Source of the DNA: Gymnorhina tibicen
Taxonomy: Eukaryota > Chordata > Aves > Passeriformes > Artamidae
Length of the DNA stretch: 64,000 nt
Reading direction: 5' to 3'
NCBI GenBank assembly: GCA_013399875.1
Contig: VXAZ01000373.1
Span: forward strand, 1 to 64,000
Part shown: in pieces, positions 62,354 to 64,000 of the stretch
Numbering within the stretch: the stretch's first letter is position 1
Layout: every line of letters begins with the position of its first letter
Position numbers and translations under genes: made by a program
The notes under the pieces: generated by a model
The model's input: only the letters and a program-made list of their open reading frames with translations
Told to the model about the DNA's origin: nothing
Databases searched by the model: none

Positions 62354-64000
62354 AACGTGAGTGTGTTCCAGAGGCGTAGTGATCATGTTCCAGCATTCCC
62401 TTAAAGAAAGAGGTGGTTGGTATGTATCGTTTTATTTTAGTACTCAGAGACCCCCTTGAGGGTTCAGGGATCAAGTGTGATTGGTAGTGCTCATATATGC
62501 CCTGACATGCCTGTGAGCTTGAATAAGTCATGTTGTCAAGGCAGACTAACAAAGTGCTTCCTCTCAGCTGAAGTCCTGTAAATACTCTTGGTGTGTCCTA
62601 AAGGAGATAAACCACAATTTAATACAAACTCATTAGTGTTTTCTCCCACTCTGCATTCCTTCATACAAGACAGGTTAGAATTAGAAATAATAACTACAGG
62701 TCTGTGCAATTAAAATAAAATCCTAAACTTTTCAACATTTGCCTCTTTTAATTTTATAGAGGAGAGATGGGGAAGGAGGGTTTTAACAGGACACTTTATA
62801 TTTGTGATTGGCACATTCCACCTTTAAGGAGCTTTTCAGAAGTGTCACTGAGACTAGTTCCTAAGAAAACTATGGGCCAGCATTGTAAAAAACTCTATTG
62901 TATTATTCCTGATAGCACAAATCAAATGTAAGAATTCTATTGCAGGAGCATCCCACTTGCTGCTGTTCGTATTGTTCATGTAATTGCAATTTCATTTATA
63001 ATATTATTCAAAGCCAAACCCTGTGTTGTTCGCTAAAGTCAATTAGTGGTTGTCCTTGGCTGAAACACAAATGCATTTTCTATGAGTCATTAATAAAATC
63101 AGCACTAATGGTGATTGCTACAGAAAGTAACTGAAAGGACAAACAAACGGTTGAACGGTTTTCAGTTTAGCAGGTTCAGTTCGGTGCATTACTGGACAAA
63201 ACCCTTTATAATCTCTTGTTGGTTTGGCTTGAGGAAGCTTTGTGCTGGCTGTTTCCCACTTTAGCTTTTTTGCTGAAATGCCCCTAAACAAAAATAAGTC
63301 CTCCTGTCCTCATCTGTTGATGGGACGACTCAAATTAACACATGGTTTTTGACTAACCTGAAAGAACTTGCCAGGTGCTGGAGGTTTTCTATTTGCATCT
63401 TGGTTCACAAATACAAGTTTAGGGTTTTACGTTAAAAAAAAAATTCTTGGAAATCGTTGATGGTATCTTTACATAAATTTAAATAGAGAAGTTTAATGCC
63501 AAAAATACAATACTGCTCTTTTAAACTTTTTTTTTATGGACCCTTCCCCCCACTCCCTGCCCTTGGAGAGCAGAAATTTTGTAATTTGAGGTTCTTTCCC
63601 CCTCTCCTCACCTTTTAACATCTGATACTCTAGATTCATGCTTCCAGTGCTAACTAGAACCTCAGAGATGTATGTATAGCAGTGGCAGAGACAATGTTCT
63701 GAAAAACGTCTGTAAAAGCATTACTTGGAAGACCCGCTAAACATGAAATAATGAGTAGCATTTTTAGTCCTTCTTATTCTCATGCACGCTGTTTTGCGAG
63801 TGCTCATTTTATATAAAAATCACTGGACAGTTTTCTTTCACCTATAAAACACATGTTAGTATAATTTAGGGTGTAATCAAACTGATTATCATTCTCAATG
63901 ACTCCAGAATATCTTTGATCATTGCAGAGGAGCAGCCATCCATATAGGCGCTGCATTTGTCTCACGGTACTTTTTGCGCTTTATCCTGCTCAGAGCCGAA

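Larger units (their letters stand above)
53263..64000 (+). other. DUSP22: DUSP22 intron 3 (5' part)
   Basis: At least 10.7 kb of intron remain in the window. I looked for the next exon, which should begin with Gly-Val-Lys-Tyr-Leu-Cys, and did not find it. In human DUSP22 this intron is also the long one. It holds a MIR-like fragment, a TGG repeat, four CR1 segments and a poly-A run, listed separately. The stretch 57011-58500 between two plus-strand CR1 segments is unassigned: it has frames of 119 and 153 codons without recognisable domains. I see nothing nameable in 62354-64000. Confidence 0.8.

Noticed and set aside
53263..64000. DUSP22 exon 4 or later exons
   Set aside because: I looked for codons for Gly-Val-Lys-Tyr-Leu-Cys after an acceptor and for the His-Cys catalytic loop on the plus strand and found neither, so they probably lie beyond the window.
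1..64000. CRISPR arrays, bacterial operons, phage or retroviral proviruses
   Set aside because: No regularly spaced direct repeats, paired long terminal repeats, or retroviral gag/pol/env frames were seen. The exon structure and CR1 content indicate an animal genome.

Overview
The window is nuclear DNA from a vertebrate and almost certainly a bird. The interspersed repeats that can be recognised are nearly all CR1 LINE fragments, both young types with the octamer-like 3' end and very old ones, plus a few ancient MIR-like SINEs. There are no Alu, B1 or other mammalian SINEs, genes are split by kilobase introns, and CpG islands mark both promoters.

Two genes are supported by spliced coding exons, and both run off the window. 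At the left edge, on the minus strand, are the promoter and first coding exons of an NQO2-type quinone reductase: a non-coding first exon ending at 1653, the start-codon exon at 1437-1489, and the next coding exon at 164-328. The rest lies left of base 1. At the right, on the plus strand, are the first three coding exons of DUSP22, an atypical dual-specificity phosphatase: 38831-38851, 44782-44815 and 53180-53262. They join in frame to give residues 1-46. Its catalytic exons lie beyond base 64000. The two genes are transcribed away from each other.

Region by region: 1-1840 is the NQO2 5' end with a small CpG island, into which a CR1 tail has inserted. From 1841 to about 38000 is roughly 36 kb of AT-rich intergenic DNA with old CR1 pieces, simple repeats and a few motif clusters that could be regulatory, but no coding exon I can support. 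From 38050 to 39490 is the DUSP22 CpG island. From 38852 to the end are DUSP22 introns 1-3, with MIR-like fragments and, in intron 3, four CR1 segments.

Most open frames of 60-220 codons in the window, including the long ones in the GC-rich island, are chance frames without recognisable domains. I found no new biological system. The points most worth following up are the close head-to-head placement of NQO2 and DUSP22, the CR1 tail at the NQO2 transcription start, the motif layout of the DUSP22 promoter, and a handful of non-coding motif clusters.
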